From Hyphomicrobium_A sp041659545 (GTDB taxonomy: Bacteria; Pseudomonadota; Alphaproteobacteria; Rhizobiales; Hyphomicrobiaceae), in assembly GCA_041659545.1 (NCBI GenBank), contig JBAZYB010000230.1, positions 1 to 6,503 of the forward strand: a stretch of 6,503 bases of DNA, in the 5' to 3' direction. Positions 1 to 6,178 of the stretch are shown piece by piece; position 1 is the stretch's first letter, and each line of letters opens with the position of its first letter. Position numbers and translations under genes: made by a program. The notes beneath the pieces are model-generated. The model ran no database searches and had not been told where the DNA came from. It was given only the letters and a program-made list of their open reading frames with translations.

Positions 1-1
1 C

Positions 2-700
2 GCCGTGTATGGTCGCGGCTCTCGTCAGCGGCTGATGAACCTTGACGTTCCCGACACGGCAATTGCCGCCATGGAGAAGAGCGGTACCGTTCCGATCACC
101 ATCGACTGGTCGGCTCCGCGCGACGGCATTGTGCTCGAACGCAATGCCATCGAAGGCATGCGCGCGCAGCCCGGCGATGTGTTGTTCCGGGTCGCCGACA
201 CGTCTGTCGTGTGGGCCATGGTCGATGTTGCCGAGCGCGATCTCGGCGCAATCGCCATCGGGCAACCGGTGACGGTGAGGGCACGCAGTTTTCCTGGTCG
301 CGAGTTCACCGGGAAGATCTCGGTGGTCTACCCGCAGGTGAACAGGGAAACACGAACCGCCCGGGTGCGGATCGAATTGGCCAATCCGGATGGCGCTCTG
401 CTTCCCGATATGTATGTCGATGCGAATATCGATATTGGCAGCTCGCAGCCTGTGCTTACCGTACCTGAAAGCGCCGTTCTGGATACCGGCAATCGTCAGG
501 CGGTATTCGTCGAGAAAGGACAGGGGCGCTTCGAGCCGCGCGAGGTGAAACTCGGCCATCGCGGCGACGGCTATGTCGAAATCCGACAGGGCCTCACGGA
601 GGGCGATCCCGTCGTCGTCTCGGCCAACTTCCTGATCGATGCGGAAAGCAATCTGAAGGCCGCCCTTAAAGGGTTTTCGAACGCGGGAGGCCAGCAATGA
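2..700 (+). CDS. cusB: CusB/CzcB-type RND efflux periplasmic adaptor (membrane fusion protein), C-terminal part
   Basis: Partial gene: the frame is open to the window's first bases, so the N-terminus, signal peptide and first half of the lipoyl/hairpin region lie upstream. The visible 232 residues begin in the end of the alpha-hairpin (SRQRLMNLDVPDTAIAAMEK). They continue through the second lipoyl-like half (APRDGIVLERNAIEGMRAQPGDVLFRVAD), the beta-barrel (WAMVDVAERDLGAIAIGQPV onward, with LPDMYVDANI) and a membrane-proximal domain (AVFVEKGQGRFEPREVKLG to DAESNLKAAL). That order is typical of CusB adaptors, which bridge the inner-membrane pump and the outer-membrane channel and, in E. coli, pass Cu(I)/Ag(I) to CusA. 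The stop codon overlaps the CusA start (ATGA), so the two are translationally coupled. The family is clear. Metal specificity is borrowed from CusA, because the N-terminal methionines that bind metal in E. coli CusB are outside the window. The GTG at position 5 is internal, not a start. Confidence 0.93.
   Translation, partial: AVYGRGSRQRLMNLDVPDTAIAAMEKSGTVPITIDWSAPRDGIVLERNAIEGMRAQPGDVLFRVADTSVVWAMVDVAERDLGAIAIGQPVTVRARSFPGREFTGKISVVYPQVNRETRTARVRIELANPDGALLPDMYVDANIDIGSSQPVLTVPESAVLDTGNRQAVFVEKGQGRFEPREVKLGHRGDGYVEIRQGLTEGDPVVVSANFLIDAESNLKAALKGFSNAGGQQ
685..690 (+). promoter_or_regulatory. Shine-Dalgarno for cusA
   Basis: GGGAGG lies inside the last codons of cusB, six bases before the overlapping ATG of cusA. 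It supports the ATGA-coupled start at 697. Confidence 0.75.
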
Positions 701-3700
701 TCGCCCGCGTCATCAGTTGGTCGGCTCGCAACCTGCTGTTGGTCCTGTTCGGCACCGGCTTTGCCGCAGCCGCGGGCATCTACGCACTGGTCCATCTGCC
801 GCTCGATGCGATTCCGGATCTCTCCGATACCCAGGTGATCGTCTACACCGAATATCCCGGCCAGGCGCCGCAAGTGATCGAAGACCAGGTCACGTATCCG
901 CTGACGACCGCGATGCTGACCGTGCCCCGATCCAAAGTCGTGCGCGGCTTCTCGTTCTTCGGGGTTTCGTTCGTTTACGTCATCTTCGAGGATGGCACTG
1001 ACATTTACTGGGCTCGCTCGCGGGTGCTCGAATTCCTCAACGGCGCGGCCTCGCGGTTGCCCGCCGGCGTAAGCCCGACGATCGGTCCCGACGCTACAGG
1101 CGTGGGCTGGGTCTACCAGTACGCAGTGGTATCGAAAGCGCTGAACCTCGCCGACACGCGGACCATCCAGGACTGGAATCTGAAATTCGCGCTGGCCAAG
1201 GCCGAAGGCGTCGCCGAAGTGGCGAGCGTCGGCGGCTTCGTCAAGCAGTACAACGTCATCCTTGATCCGCAGCGCATGCGCGATCTCGGCATCTCCATGC
1301 AGAAGATGCGCGATGCGATTCGCGCCAGCAACGCCGATGTCGGCGGCCGCACCGTCGAGCTCTCCGAGTTCGAATACGTCATCCGCGGCAAAGGTTATCT
1401 TAAAGGCATCAACGACCTCGGCAACATCGTGCTGAAGACCAGCAACGGCACGCCGGTTCTGCTGCGCGATGTTGCCCGCGTCGAGCTTGGTCCGGACGAG
1501 CGCCGAGGCATCACAGAGCTCAACGGCGAGGGAGAGGTTGCCAGCGGCATCGTGCTGCAGCGGTTCGGCGTTAATGCGCTTGATGTGATCGAGAATGTGA
1601 AGAAGCGCTTCAAGGAGATCGCCAGCAGCCTGCCGAAATCCGTCGAGATCGTCCCGGTTTATGACCGCTCCAACCTGATCAACGCGGCCATCGCTACGCT
1701 CAAGCACACGTTGCTCGAGGAAAGTGTGGTCGTCGCCTTGGTCTGCATCGTCTTCTTGCTGCATGTCCGCAGCGCGCTCGTCGCCATCCTGATGCTGCCG
1801 GTCGGCGTGCTGATGGCGTTCGGTGCGATGAAGCTGCTCGGGCTGGGGTCCAATATCATGAGTCTGGGCGGCATCGCGATTGCGATCGGCGCCATGGTCG
1901 ATGCAGCGATCGTTATGATCGAGAATGCACACAAGCATCTGGAGCGGGCTGAACCCGAACGGTCAAGGGTCGACATACTGATAAAGGCAGCGTCCGAGGT
2001 CGGGCCGGCGCTGTTCTTTAGCCTGCTGATCATCACCGTGTCGTTCATGCCGATCTTCACGCTGGAATCGCAGGAAGGCCGGCTGTTCAGCCCCTTGGCG
2101 TTCACGAAGACCTTTTCAATGGCGGCGGCAGCGTTGCTGTCGGTAACGCTGGTGCCGGCGCTGATGATCATCTTCGTGCGCGGCAGAATCGTGCCCGAGC
2201 ACAAGAACCCGATCAATCGCTTCCTGATCTGGATTTATCGGCCGGTGATCAAGGCCGTGATGCGTGCCAAGGCACTGGTGATCCTTATCGCGCTGGCAAT
2301 TGTTGTGGTGACAGTGTGGCCGGCGCGTCAGCTCGGCACCGAGTTCATGCCCAACCTCAACGAAGGCACGCTGCTCTACATGCCCACCACGCTACCGGGA
2401 ATTTCGGTGACCAAAGCGGGTGAACTGCTGCAGATGCAGGATAGGATCATCCGGTCGTTCCCGGAAGTGGCGTCAGTCTACGGCAAGGCCGGCAGGGCTT
2501 TGACGGCGACCGATCCGGCACCGTCCGAAATGTTCGAGACCATCGTCAACCTGAAGCCGAAGGAAGAGTGGCGGCCCGGCATCACGGTCGACAGTCTGAT
2601 CGCAGAGATGGACAAGGCGTTGCAATTCCCCGGCGTCTCGAATGCCTGGACCATGCCGATCAAGGCGCGCATCGACATGCTATCGACCGGAATTCGCACG
2701 CCGGTTGGGGTCAAAGTGATCGGCACAGATCTGGTCGAGATCGACAAACTGGCCAAGCAGATCGAGCAGGTTCTAAAGGCTGTGCCGGGAACATCGTCGG
2801 CGTATGCCGAGCGGGGTATCGGCGGCTACTATCTCGACGTGACACCGGACCGGGCGGCCTTGGCGCGCTACGGCATCATGGTCCAGGACGTTCAGGATGT
2901 GATTGCGACCGCACTCGGCGGCCAGACGGTGACCACGACAGTGGAGGGCCGGCAGCGCTTCAGCGTCAACATGCGTTACCCCCGGGACCTGCGCGAGAAT
3001 CCGCAGGCCATCGCCAACGACGTCCTGGTTCCGATGCCGGCGGGAGGTGCAGTGCCGCTTGGGGAGGTCGCCAAGATCGAACCGGCGCGAGGGCCGACAT
3101 CGATCCGCACCGAGAATGGACAGTTGGCGACTTACATCTACGTCGACATCCGTGACCGCGATCTCGGCAGTTATGTTGCCGACGCGCGGCAGGCGGTGCA
3201 GGCCAGTATTCAATTTCCGGCGGGATACTATGTGGTCTGGAGCGGTCAGTACGAATATCTCGAACGCGCAACGGCGCGCCTGAAGATCGTCGTCCCGGTG
3301 ACGCTGCTGATCATCTTTCTGCTGCTGTACCTCAACTTCCGTTCCATCGCCGAGACCGTGATCGTGATGCTGTCGCTGCCGTTCGCCTTGGTCGGCGGCA
3401 TCTGGCTGATGTGGGCGCTAGGCTTCAACCTGTCCGTTGCAGTCGCGGTCGGTTTCATCGCGTTGGCGGGTGTTGCGGCTGAGACTGGCGTCGTTATGCT
3501 GATCTACCTCAACCAAGCCCTTGCCGAGATCAAGGCGCAGCGTGACGCCGAAAAGCGAACACTGACCCGTCACGACCTCTACGACGCCATCATGGAAGGC
3601 GCGGTGGAGCGGGTGCGGCCGAAGATGATGACGGTCGTGGCCATCATGGCGGGACTGCTGCCGATCATGTGGAGCACTGGTACCGGGTCCGAGATCATGC

Positions 3701-3894
3701 AGCGCATCGCGGTGCCGATGATCGGCGGCATGATTTCGTCGACACTGCTGACGCTGATCGTGATTCCCGCGATCTATGGATTGATCAAAGGCTTCCGTTT
3801 GCCGCCCAATGATCACGAAAACGATCATTCGCCATCGCGGGCCATCAAGCCGGCCAAGGAAGACTCGCGACTTGTTTCGGAACCCGCCGAGTGA
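697..3894 (+). CDS. cusA: CusA-type heavy-metal efflux RND pump, Cu(I)/Ag(I)
   Basis: Full-length 1065-residue HME-family RND pump of the inner membrane, expected to export Cu(I)/Ag(I) by proton antiport with CusB and an outer-membrane channel. The start overlaps the cusB stop and has GGGAGG six bases upstream. TM1 is at about residues 9-31, a large periplasmic loop runs to about 338, TM2-TM7 span about 340-545, a second periplasmic loop follows, and TM8-TM12 lie from about 865 to 1030. Aligned by eye to E. coli CusA, the three-Met site (M573/M623/M672) is present as Met562 (LLYMPTTLPG), Met612 (PSEMFET) and Met661 (RIDMLSTGI), with spacing preserved. The proton-relay residues appear as Asp402 (IGAMVDAAIVMIEN), Glu929 (GVAAETGVVML) and Lys976 (RVRPKMMTV). 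TM4 is of CusA type rather than CzcA type, favouring monovalent metals. The final 30 or so residues form a hydrophilic cytoplasmic tail with NDHENDH. The reading frame is intact. Confidence 0.97.
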   Translation: MIARVISWSARNLLLVLFGTGFAAAAGIYALVHLPLDAIPDLSDTQVIVYTEYPGQAPQVIEDQVTYPLTTAMLTVPRSKVVRGFSFFGVSFVYVIFEDGTDIYWARSRVLEFLNGAASRLPAGVSPTIGPDATGVGWVYQYAVVSKALNLADTRTIQDWNLKFALAKAEGVAEVASVGGFVKQYNVILDPQRMRDLGISMQKMRDAIRASNADVGGRTVELSEFEYVIRGKGYLKGINDLGNIVLKTSNGTPVLLRDVARVELGPDERRGITELNGEGEVASGIVLQRFGVNALDVIENVKKRFKEIASSLPKSVEIVPVYDRSNLINAAIATLKHTLLEESVVVALVCIVFLLHVRSALVAILMLPVGVLMAFGAMKLLGLGSNIMSLGGIAIAIGAMVDAAIVMIENAHKHLERAEPERSRVDILIKAASEVGPALFFSLLIITVSFMPIFTLESQEGRLFSPLAFTKTFSMAAAALLSVTLVPALMIIFVRGRIVPEHKNPINRFLIWIYRPVIKAVMRAKALVILIALAIVVVTVWPARQLGTEFMPNLNEGTLLYMPTTLPGISVTKAGELLQMQDRIIRSFPEVASVYGKAGRALTATDPAPSEMFETIVNLKPKEEWRPGITVDSLIAEMDKALQFPGVSNAWTMPIKARIDMLSTGIRTPVGVKVIGTDLVEIDKLAKQIEQVLKAVPGTSSAYAERGIGGYYLDVTPDRAALARYGIMVQDVQDVIATALGGQTVTTTVEGRQRFSVNMRYPRDLRENPQAIANDVLVPMPAGGAVPLGEVAKIEPARGPTSIRTENGQLATYIYVDIRDRDLGSYVADARQAVQASIQFPAGYYVVWSGQYEYLERATARLKIVVPVTLLIIFLLLYLNFRSIAETVIVMLSLPFALVGGIWLMWALGFNLSVAVAVGFIALAGVAAETGVVMLIYLNQALAEIKAQRDAEKRTLTRHDLYDAIMEGAVERVRPKMMTVVAIMAGLLPIMWSTGTGSEIMQRIAVPMIGGMISSTLLTLIVIPAIYGLIKGFRLPPNDHENDHSPSRAIKPAKEDSRLVSEPAE

Positions 3895-3902
3895 GGTGAA
3901 CC

Positions 3903-4037
3903 ATGATGAATGGTATGGCGCCTGGAATGATATGGGGCATGGGGCTTTTGTGGCTGCTGATCATCGTTGTTTTGATCCTATCGGCAGCAGCACTCGTCAA
4001 ATATCTGTTTTATGGAGACAAGGGAGGTCGGCGATGA
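3903..4037 (+). CDS. Met-rich 44-residue single-span membrane protein
   Basis: I do not recognise a named family. The protein begins MMNGMAPGMIWGM, with five methionines in the first 13 residues. One hydrophobic helix follows (about 14-32, LLWLLIIVVLILSAAALV), then a short basic tail (KYLFYGDKGGRR). By the positive-inside rule the Met-rich N-terminus should face the periplasm. The gene starts 8 bp after the cusA stop with GAGG six bases upstream; the next codon is also ATG, so the start could be one codon later. Its stop overlaps the ATG of the cytochrome gene by 4 bp, so it is embedded in the cus operon. Inference: thioether clusters of this kind bind Cu(I)/Ag(I), so it may be a small accessory or metal-relay subunit of the CusA pump, or an assembly factor. 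That it is a real gene is well supported by the spacing and overlap; the function is a guess. Confidence 0.82.
   Translation: MMNGMAPGMIWGMGLLWLLIIVVLILSAAALVKYLFYGDKGGRR
4022..4027 (+). promoter_or_regulatory. Shine-Dalgarno fixing the cytochrome start
   Basis: GGGAGG sits six bases before the ATG at 4034. It decides the start of the cytochrome gene, because the open frame extends far upstream into cusA but only this ATG has a ribosome site and a signal peptide behind it. Confidence 0.8.
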
Positions 4038-4747
4038 ACAGATTGATCATGATCGCATTGGTGACAGGCGCGTTCCTGCCCTCTGCACAGGCACAGCTAG
4101 GCGACGCATCCCGTGGCCAACGGAGTTTCCAGGCCTGTGCGCCATGCCACTCGCTGGAACCGGACCGAAACATGACGGGACCAAGTCTCGCCGATCTATG
4201 GAACCGAAAGGCCGGCATGCTGCCGAGCTTCAGTCGGTATTCACAGGCGTTGAAGTCGTCGGGAATTACTTGGGACGACGCCACGCTCAACGAGTGGCTT
4301 CGGGATCCGCAACACCTCATTCCTGGCAACACGATGCCGTTCTCCGGCGTGAAGGACGCGGGACGGCGCGGTGATCTTCTGGCGTTTCTCAAGGATGCGA
4401 CCCAGCCCGGTCACGCTCCGCCATCGATTGCGCAACGCGGCAATCAAATGGGCGGAATGATGATGGGCATGATGGGTGGTGGTGCGGTCCCAAATCTCAA
4501 AAAACTCGAGTCTGACCAACGGGTGACGGCGATCACGCACTGCCGAGACACCTACCGGGTGATCACCGCGGATGGAAAAACGCGCGATTTCTGGGAGCGA
4601 AATCTGAGATTCAAGACCGACGTGAGTGACGATGGGCCACAGAAGGGCGCTCCGGCGATCGTGGCGGCCGGAATGATGGGAGACAGGGCTGACGTGATCT
4701 TTGCCGCACCAGAAGAGATTAGCGGGGCCATCTCACCGCAATGTTGA
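4034..4747 (+). CDS. Secreted monohaem class I cytochrome c with Met-rich linker and unknown C-terminal domain
   Basis: A 237-residue protein with a Sec signal peptide (MNRLIMIALVTGAFLPSAQA, cleavage after Ala20), so it acts in the periplasm. Residues 22-122 form a mitochondrial-type class I cytochrome c. The haem motif is CAPCH (Cys35, Cys38, His39), followed by GPSLADLW and the ITWDDATLNEWLRDP helix, and Met101 in PGNTMPFSG is the expected sixth haem ligand. Residues 139-147 hold six methionines among glycines (MGGMMMGMM), a plausible Cu(I)/Ag(I)-binding linker. The last 85 or so residues (LKKLESDQRVTAITHC onward) form a domain I cannot assign; it contains His169-Cys170 and ends in Cys237. 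The start is coupled to the mini-protein by a 4-bp overlap. Inference: the haem could take electrons during periplasmic Cu(I) oxidation, or the protein could deliver metal to the pump. The cytochrome call is firm; the role in metal handling rests on operon context and the Met cluster. Confidence 0.92.
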   Translation: MNRLIMIALVTGAFLPSAQAQLGDASRGQRSFQACAPCHSLEPDRNMTGPSLADLWNRKAGMLPSFSRYSQALKSSGITWDDATLNEWLRDPQHLIPGNTMPFSGVKDAGRRGDLLAFLKDATQPGHAPPSIAQRGNQMGGMMMGMMGGGAVPNLKKLESDQRVTAITHCRDTYRVITADGKTRDFWERNLRFKTDVSDDGPQKGAPAIVAAGMMGDRADVIFAAPEEISGAISPQC

Positions 4748-4821
4748 TGAGCTCCAAGCCCATCAATCGACAACGGCGCGGCAGCGGGCCAACTATTTTT
4801 CCATTGATAGCGCCGTCAACT
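4748..4821 (+). other. Intergenic stretch upstream of the sigma-gene promoter
   Basis: No gene is seen here. It contains ACGGCGC (4773-4779) facing its exact reverse complement GCGCCGT (4810-4816), and ATCAAT (4762-4767) facing ATTGAT (4803-4808). The two pairs interleave, so both could form only as a pseudoknot; they may also be chance. A TTTTT run (4796-4800) follows a GC-rich stretch, but no strong stem precedes it, so a terminator for the cus operon is not established. Confidence 0.35.
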
Positions 4822-4847
4822 GTAACCAAACCGGCTGGATCAGCGAA
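4822..4847 (+). promoter_or_regulatory. Sigma-F (ECF16)-type promoter of the sigma factor gene
   Basis: GTAACC (4822-4827), a 16-base spacer and CGAA (4844-4847), extended as CGAACTCAT. This is exactly the GTAACC-N16-CGAA form I recall for Caulobacter sigma-F. It lies directly before the sigma gene and implies autoregulation. Transcription would start at about 4853-4856, leaving a leader of only about 12-15 bases. An identical element with the same spacing and the same CGAACTCAT occurs at 6101, which makes chance unlikely. Confidence 0.85.
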
Positions 4848-4867
4848 CTCATAGAGATAATGCAAGT

Positions 4868-5425
4868 ATGACGACCAACGAAATCGAACTCAAGGCACTG
4901 ATGCTTGCAAGCCTGGATGGCGACGCGGCCTCACACCGCGCGCTGCTTGAGCGATTGAGCCGCCGTCTGCGCGCATATTACAAAGGCAAATTTGCGGGCA
5001 TTGGAAGAGGCGCGGCAGAGGCTGAAGATCTGGTTCAGGAAGCGGTATTGGCGATTCACATCAAGCGACATACCTATGACCCCACGGAGCCGCTTACACC
5101 GTGGGTGCATGCGATCGCGCGCTACAAGTTGATCGATTTCCTGCGTCGAACTCGCGCGTCGTTCGCTGATGTGCCTATCGATGAGGCCGATCTGATCATG
5201 GCACATGACGACAATGTCAGCGCCGAGAGCACACACGACGTCAGACGGCTCATGGAGCGGTTGCCGAAAAACATGCGATGCGCCATCGAGGCTGTAAAAC
5301 TGGACGGACAGAGCATAGCTGAAGCGGCAGACCGATGCGGTATCTCGGAATCGGCCGTAAAAGTGAACATTCATCGTGGGCTCAAAACACTGGCTGCCTT
5401 GATTGCCCGGGAAACCAGAACATGA
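4868..5425 (+). CDS. sigF: ECF RNA polymerase sigma factor, sigma-F/ECF16-like
   Basis: A 185-residue two-domain ECF sigma factor. Sigma-2 covers about residues 22-95, with the core-binding and -10-recognition segment from EDLVQEAVLAIH through TPWVHAIARYKLIDFLRR. A short linker (about 97-122) follows, then sigma-4 (about 124-180) with the -35-reading helix-turn-helix SIAEAADRCGISESAVKVNI. Two cysteines, Cys138 and Cys157, fall in sigma-4. Family knowledge: members paired with NrsF are held inactive at the membrane and respond to metal stress (Cr, Cd and, in later work, Cu in Caulobacter). The stop overlaps the anti-sigma start by 4 bp. The start ATG has only a weak GAGA-type ribosome site and a very short predicted leader; the nearby ATG at 4860 is out of frame and hits a stop after three codons. 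The ECF class is certain. The ECF16 subgroup is inferred from the partner gene and the promoter motif. Confidence 0.93.
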   Translation: MTTNEIELKALMLASLDGDAASHRALLERLSRRLRAYYKGKFAGIGRGAAEAEDLVQEAVLAIHIKRHTYDPTEPLTPWVHAIARYKLIDFLRRTRASFADVPIDEADLIMAHDDNVSAESTHDVRRLMERLPKNMRCAIEAVKLDGQSIAEAADRCGISESAVKVNIHRGLKTLAALIARETRT

Positions 5426-6063
5426 AGACGGATGACTTGGTTGCCATACTAAGTGCGAACGCAGAGCCGGTAGACCGCAGATTGGTCGTTCGGACGGTTT
5501 GCATTGCGCTTGCGGCTGGAACAGTGGCGGCACTCGGCATCATGCTCGTCGGACTAGGTGTCCGCACAGACCTGATGACGGCCCGCGCCTTGATTTTTCT
5601 CCTCCTGAAGCTCGCGTTCACGGTGGGGATTGTCGGCGTCGCGTCGATCTATCTCACAAGGCTGGCGCGCCCCGGAGGGGAGCGAAGAACCTCGTCGATT
5701 TTGGTTGCAATGCCGTTCCTCGCGATTGTGTTACTTGCCGCAATCAGCCTTGCTTTTGCGCCGAGTTCCTACTGGGACAAAATGATCATCGGCGATCAGT
5801 GGCTTGAATGCCTTCTCTCGATTCCGATCATCGCAATCGTGCCTTTCGCAATTACCATCTGGGCGGTGCGAAGGGCTGCCCCAACGGATCTCGCCCGCAC
5901 AGGCGCCTTCGCCGGCCTCATTGCTGGCGGCGTGAGTGCGATGGCTTATGCGCTTCATTGCATGGACGATTCATTGCCATTTGTTGCGGTCTGGTACGGT
6001 GGCACGATCGCCCTTTGCACCTTCGCAGGCGCAATATTGGGGCCGCGCTTGTTGCGGTGGTAA
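5422..6063 (+). CDS. nrsF: NrsF-like (DUF1109) six-span membrane anti-sigma factor
   Basis: A 213-residue integral membrane protein starting MKTDDLVAILSANAEPVDRR, the short cytoplasmic head typical of DUF1109/NrsF. Six hydrophobic spans follow at about 24-46, 55-79, 92-113, 129-149, 160-177 and 186-208. Cysteines are Cys27, Cys130 (DQWLECLLSIP), Cys180 (ALHCMDDS) and Cys199. Cys130 and Cys180 sit at or near membrane edges in the sequence contexts conserved in the family. I recall that the equivalent pair in Caulobacter NrsF is needed for signalling. Expected role: it binds the sigma factor at the inner membrane and releases it when metal or thiol stress modifies these cysteines. The ATG overlaps the sigma stop (ATGA) and lacks a strong ribosome site, so translation is probably coupled, which keeps the sigma:anti-sigma ratio fixed. 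An in-frame ATG at 5335 lies deep inside the sigma gene and is rejected as a start. Confidence 0.9.
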   Translation: MKTDDLVAILSANAEPVDRRLVVRTVCIALAAGTVAALGIMLVGLGVRTDLMTARALIFLLLKLAFTVGIVGVASIYLTRLARPGGERRTSSILVAMPFLAIVLLAAISLAFAPSSYWDKMIIGDQWLECLLSIPIIAIVPFAITIWAVRRAAPTDLARTGAFAGLIAGGVSAMAYALHCMDDSLPFVAVWYGGTIALCTFAGAILGPRLLRW

Positions 6064-6082
6064 CGGGCCTTGGTGGTCGTTT

Positions 6083-6096
6083 TCACGTCACCGTGA
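6083..6096. repeat. Short inverted repeat upstream of the second sigma-F promoter
   Basis: TCACG-tcac-CGTGA is a perfect 5-bp dyad with a 4-base loop, ending five bases before the GTAACC element. It could be a small operator or a hairpin at the end of the sigma/anti-sigma transcript. No T-run follows, so it is not a standard terminator, and a repeat this short could be chance. Confidence 0.35.
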
Positions 6097-6100
6097 GTGT

Positions 6101-6126
6101 GTAACCGGCCGACGATTTGCTCCGAA
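6101..6126 (+). promoter_or_regulatory. Sigma-F (ECF16)-type promoter of the secreted-protein gene
   Basis: GTAACC (6101-6106), a 16-base spacer and CGAA (6123-6126), extended as CGAACTCAT. It has the same hexamer, spacing and 9-base downstream block as the element before the sigma gene, while the two spacers differ in sequence. The likely start point near 6132 leaves a leader of about 45 bases before the ATG at 6179. It marks the downstream gene or genes as targets of the sigma factor encoded just upstream. Confidence 0.85.
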
Positions 6127-6165
6127 CTCATTTGTAGAAGCGCATGAGACACGCTTCACAATGAC

Positions 6166-6171
6166 AAGGAG
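6166..6171 (+). promoter_or_regulatory. Shine-Dalgarno fixing the secreted-protein start
   Basis: AAGGAG lies seven bases before the ATG at 6179. It favours that start over the in-frame ATG at 6161, which would overlap the ribosome site and add a basic stretch ahead of the signal peptide. Confidence 0.8.
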
Positions 6172-6178
6172 CCGGACA

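Noticed and set aside
571..1938. 455-codon open frame on the minus strand antisense to cusB/cusA
   Set aside because: Its product is a low-complexity Asp/Arg/His/Gln-rich sequence with no recognisable domain, and it lies opposite a clearly conserved RND pump. It is a codon-bias shadow in GC-rich DNA.
1659..2216. 185-codon minus-strand open frame inside cusA
   Set aside because: Antisense to the conserved TM2-TM6 region of cusA; Ser/Met/Thr-rich composition without domain features; no credible ribosome site or neighbour logic.
2568..3155. 195-codon plus-strand open frame overlapping cusA in another frame
   Set aside because: Arg/Gly/His-rich out-of-frame translation of the conserved periplasmic loop of cusA.
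3809..4033. N-terminal extension of the cytochrome gene back into cusA
   Set aside because: It would overlap the cusA end and the mini-protein and would bury the signal peptide. The ATG at 4034 has a strong ribosome site and starts exactly at a signal peptide.
4775..4800. Rho-independent terminator after the cytochrome gene (GC-rich stretch plus TTTTT)
   Set aside because: The best stems next to the T-run are only three base pairs, and five bases lie between the GC-rich part and the T-run. Not enough to call a terminator.
5335..5421. N-terminal extension of the anti-sigma gene to the ATG at 5335
   Set aside because: This stretch is the sigma-4 helix-turn-helix region in another frame; the DUF1109-type start MKTDDL at 5422 with an ATGA overlap fits far better.
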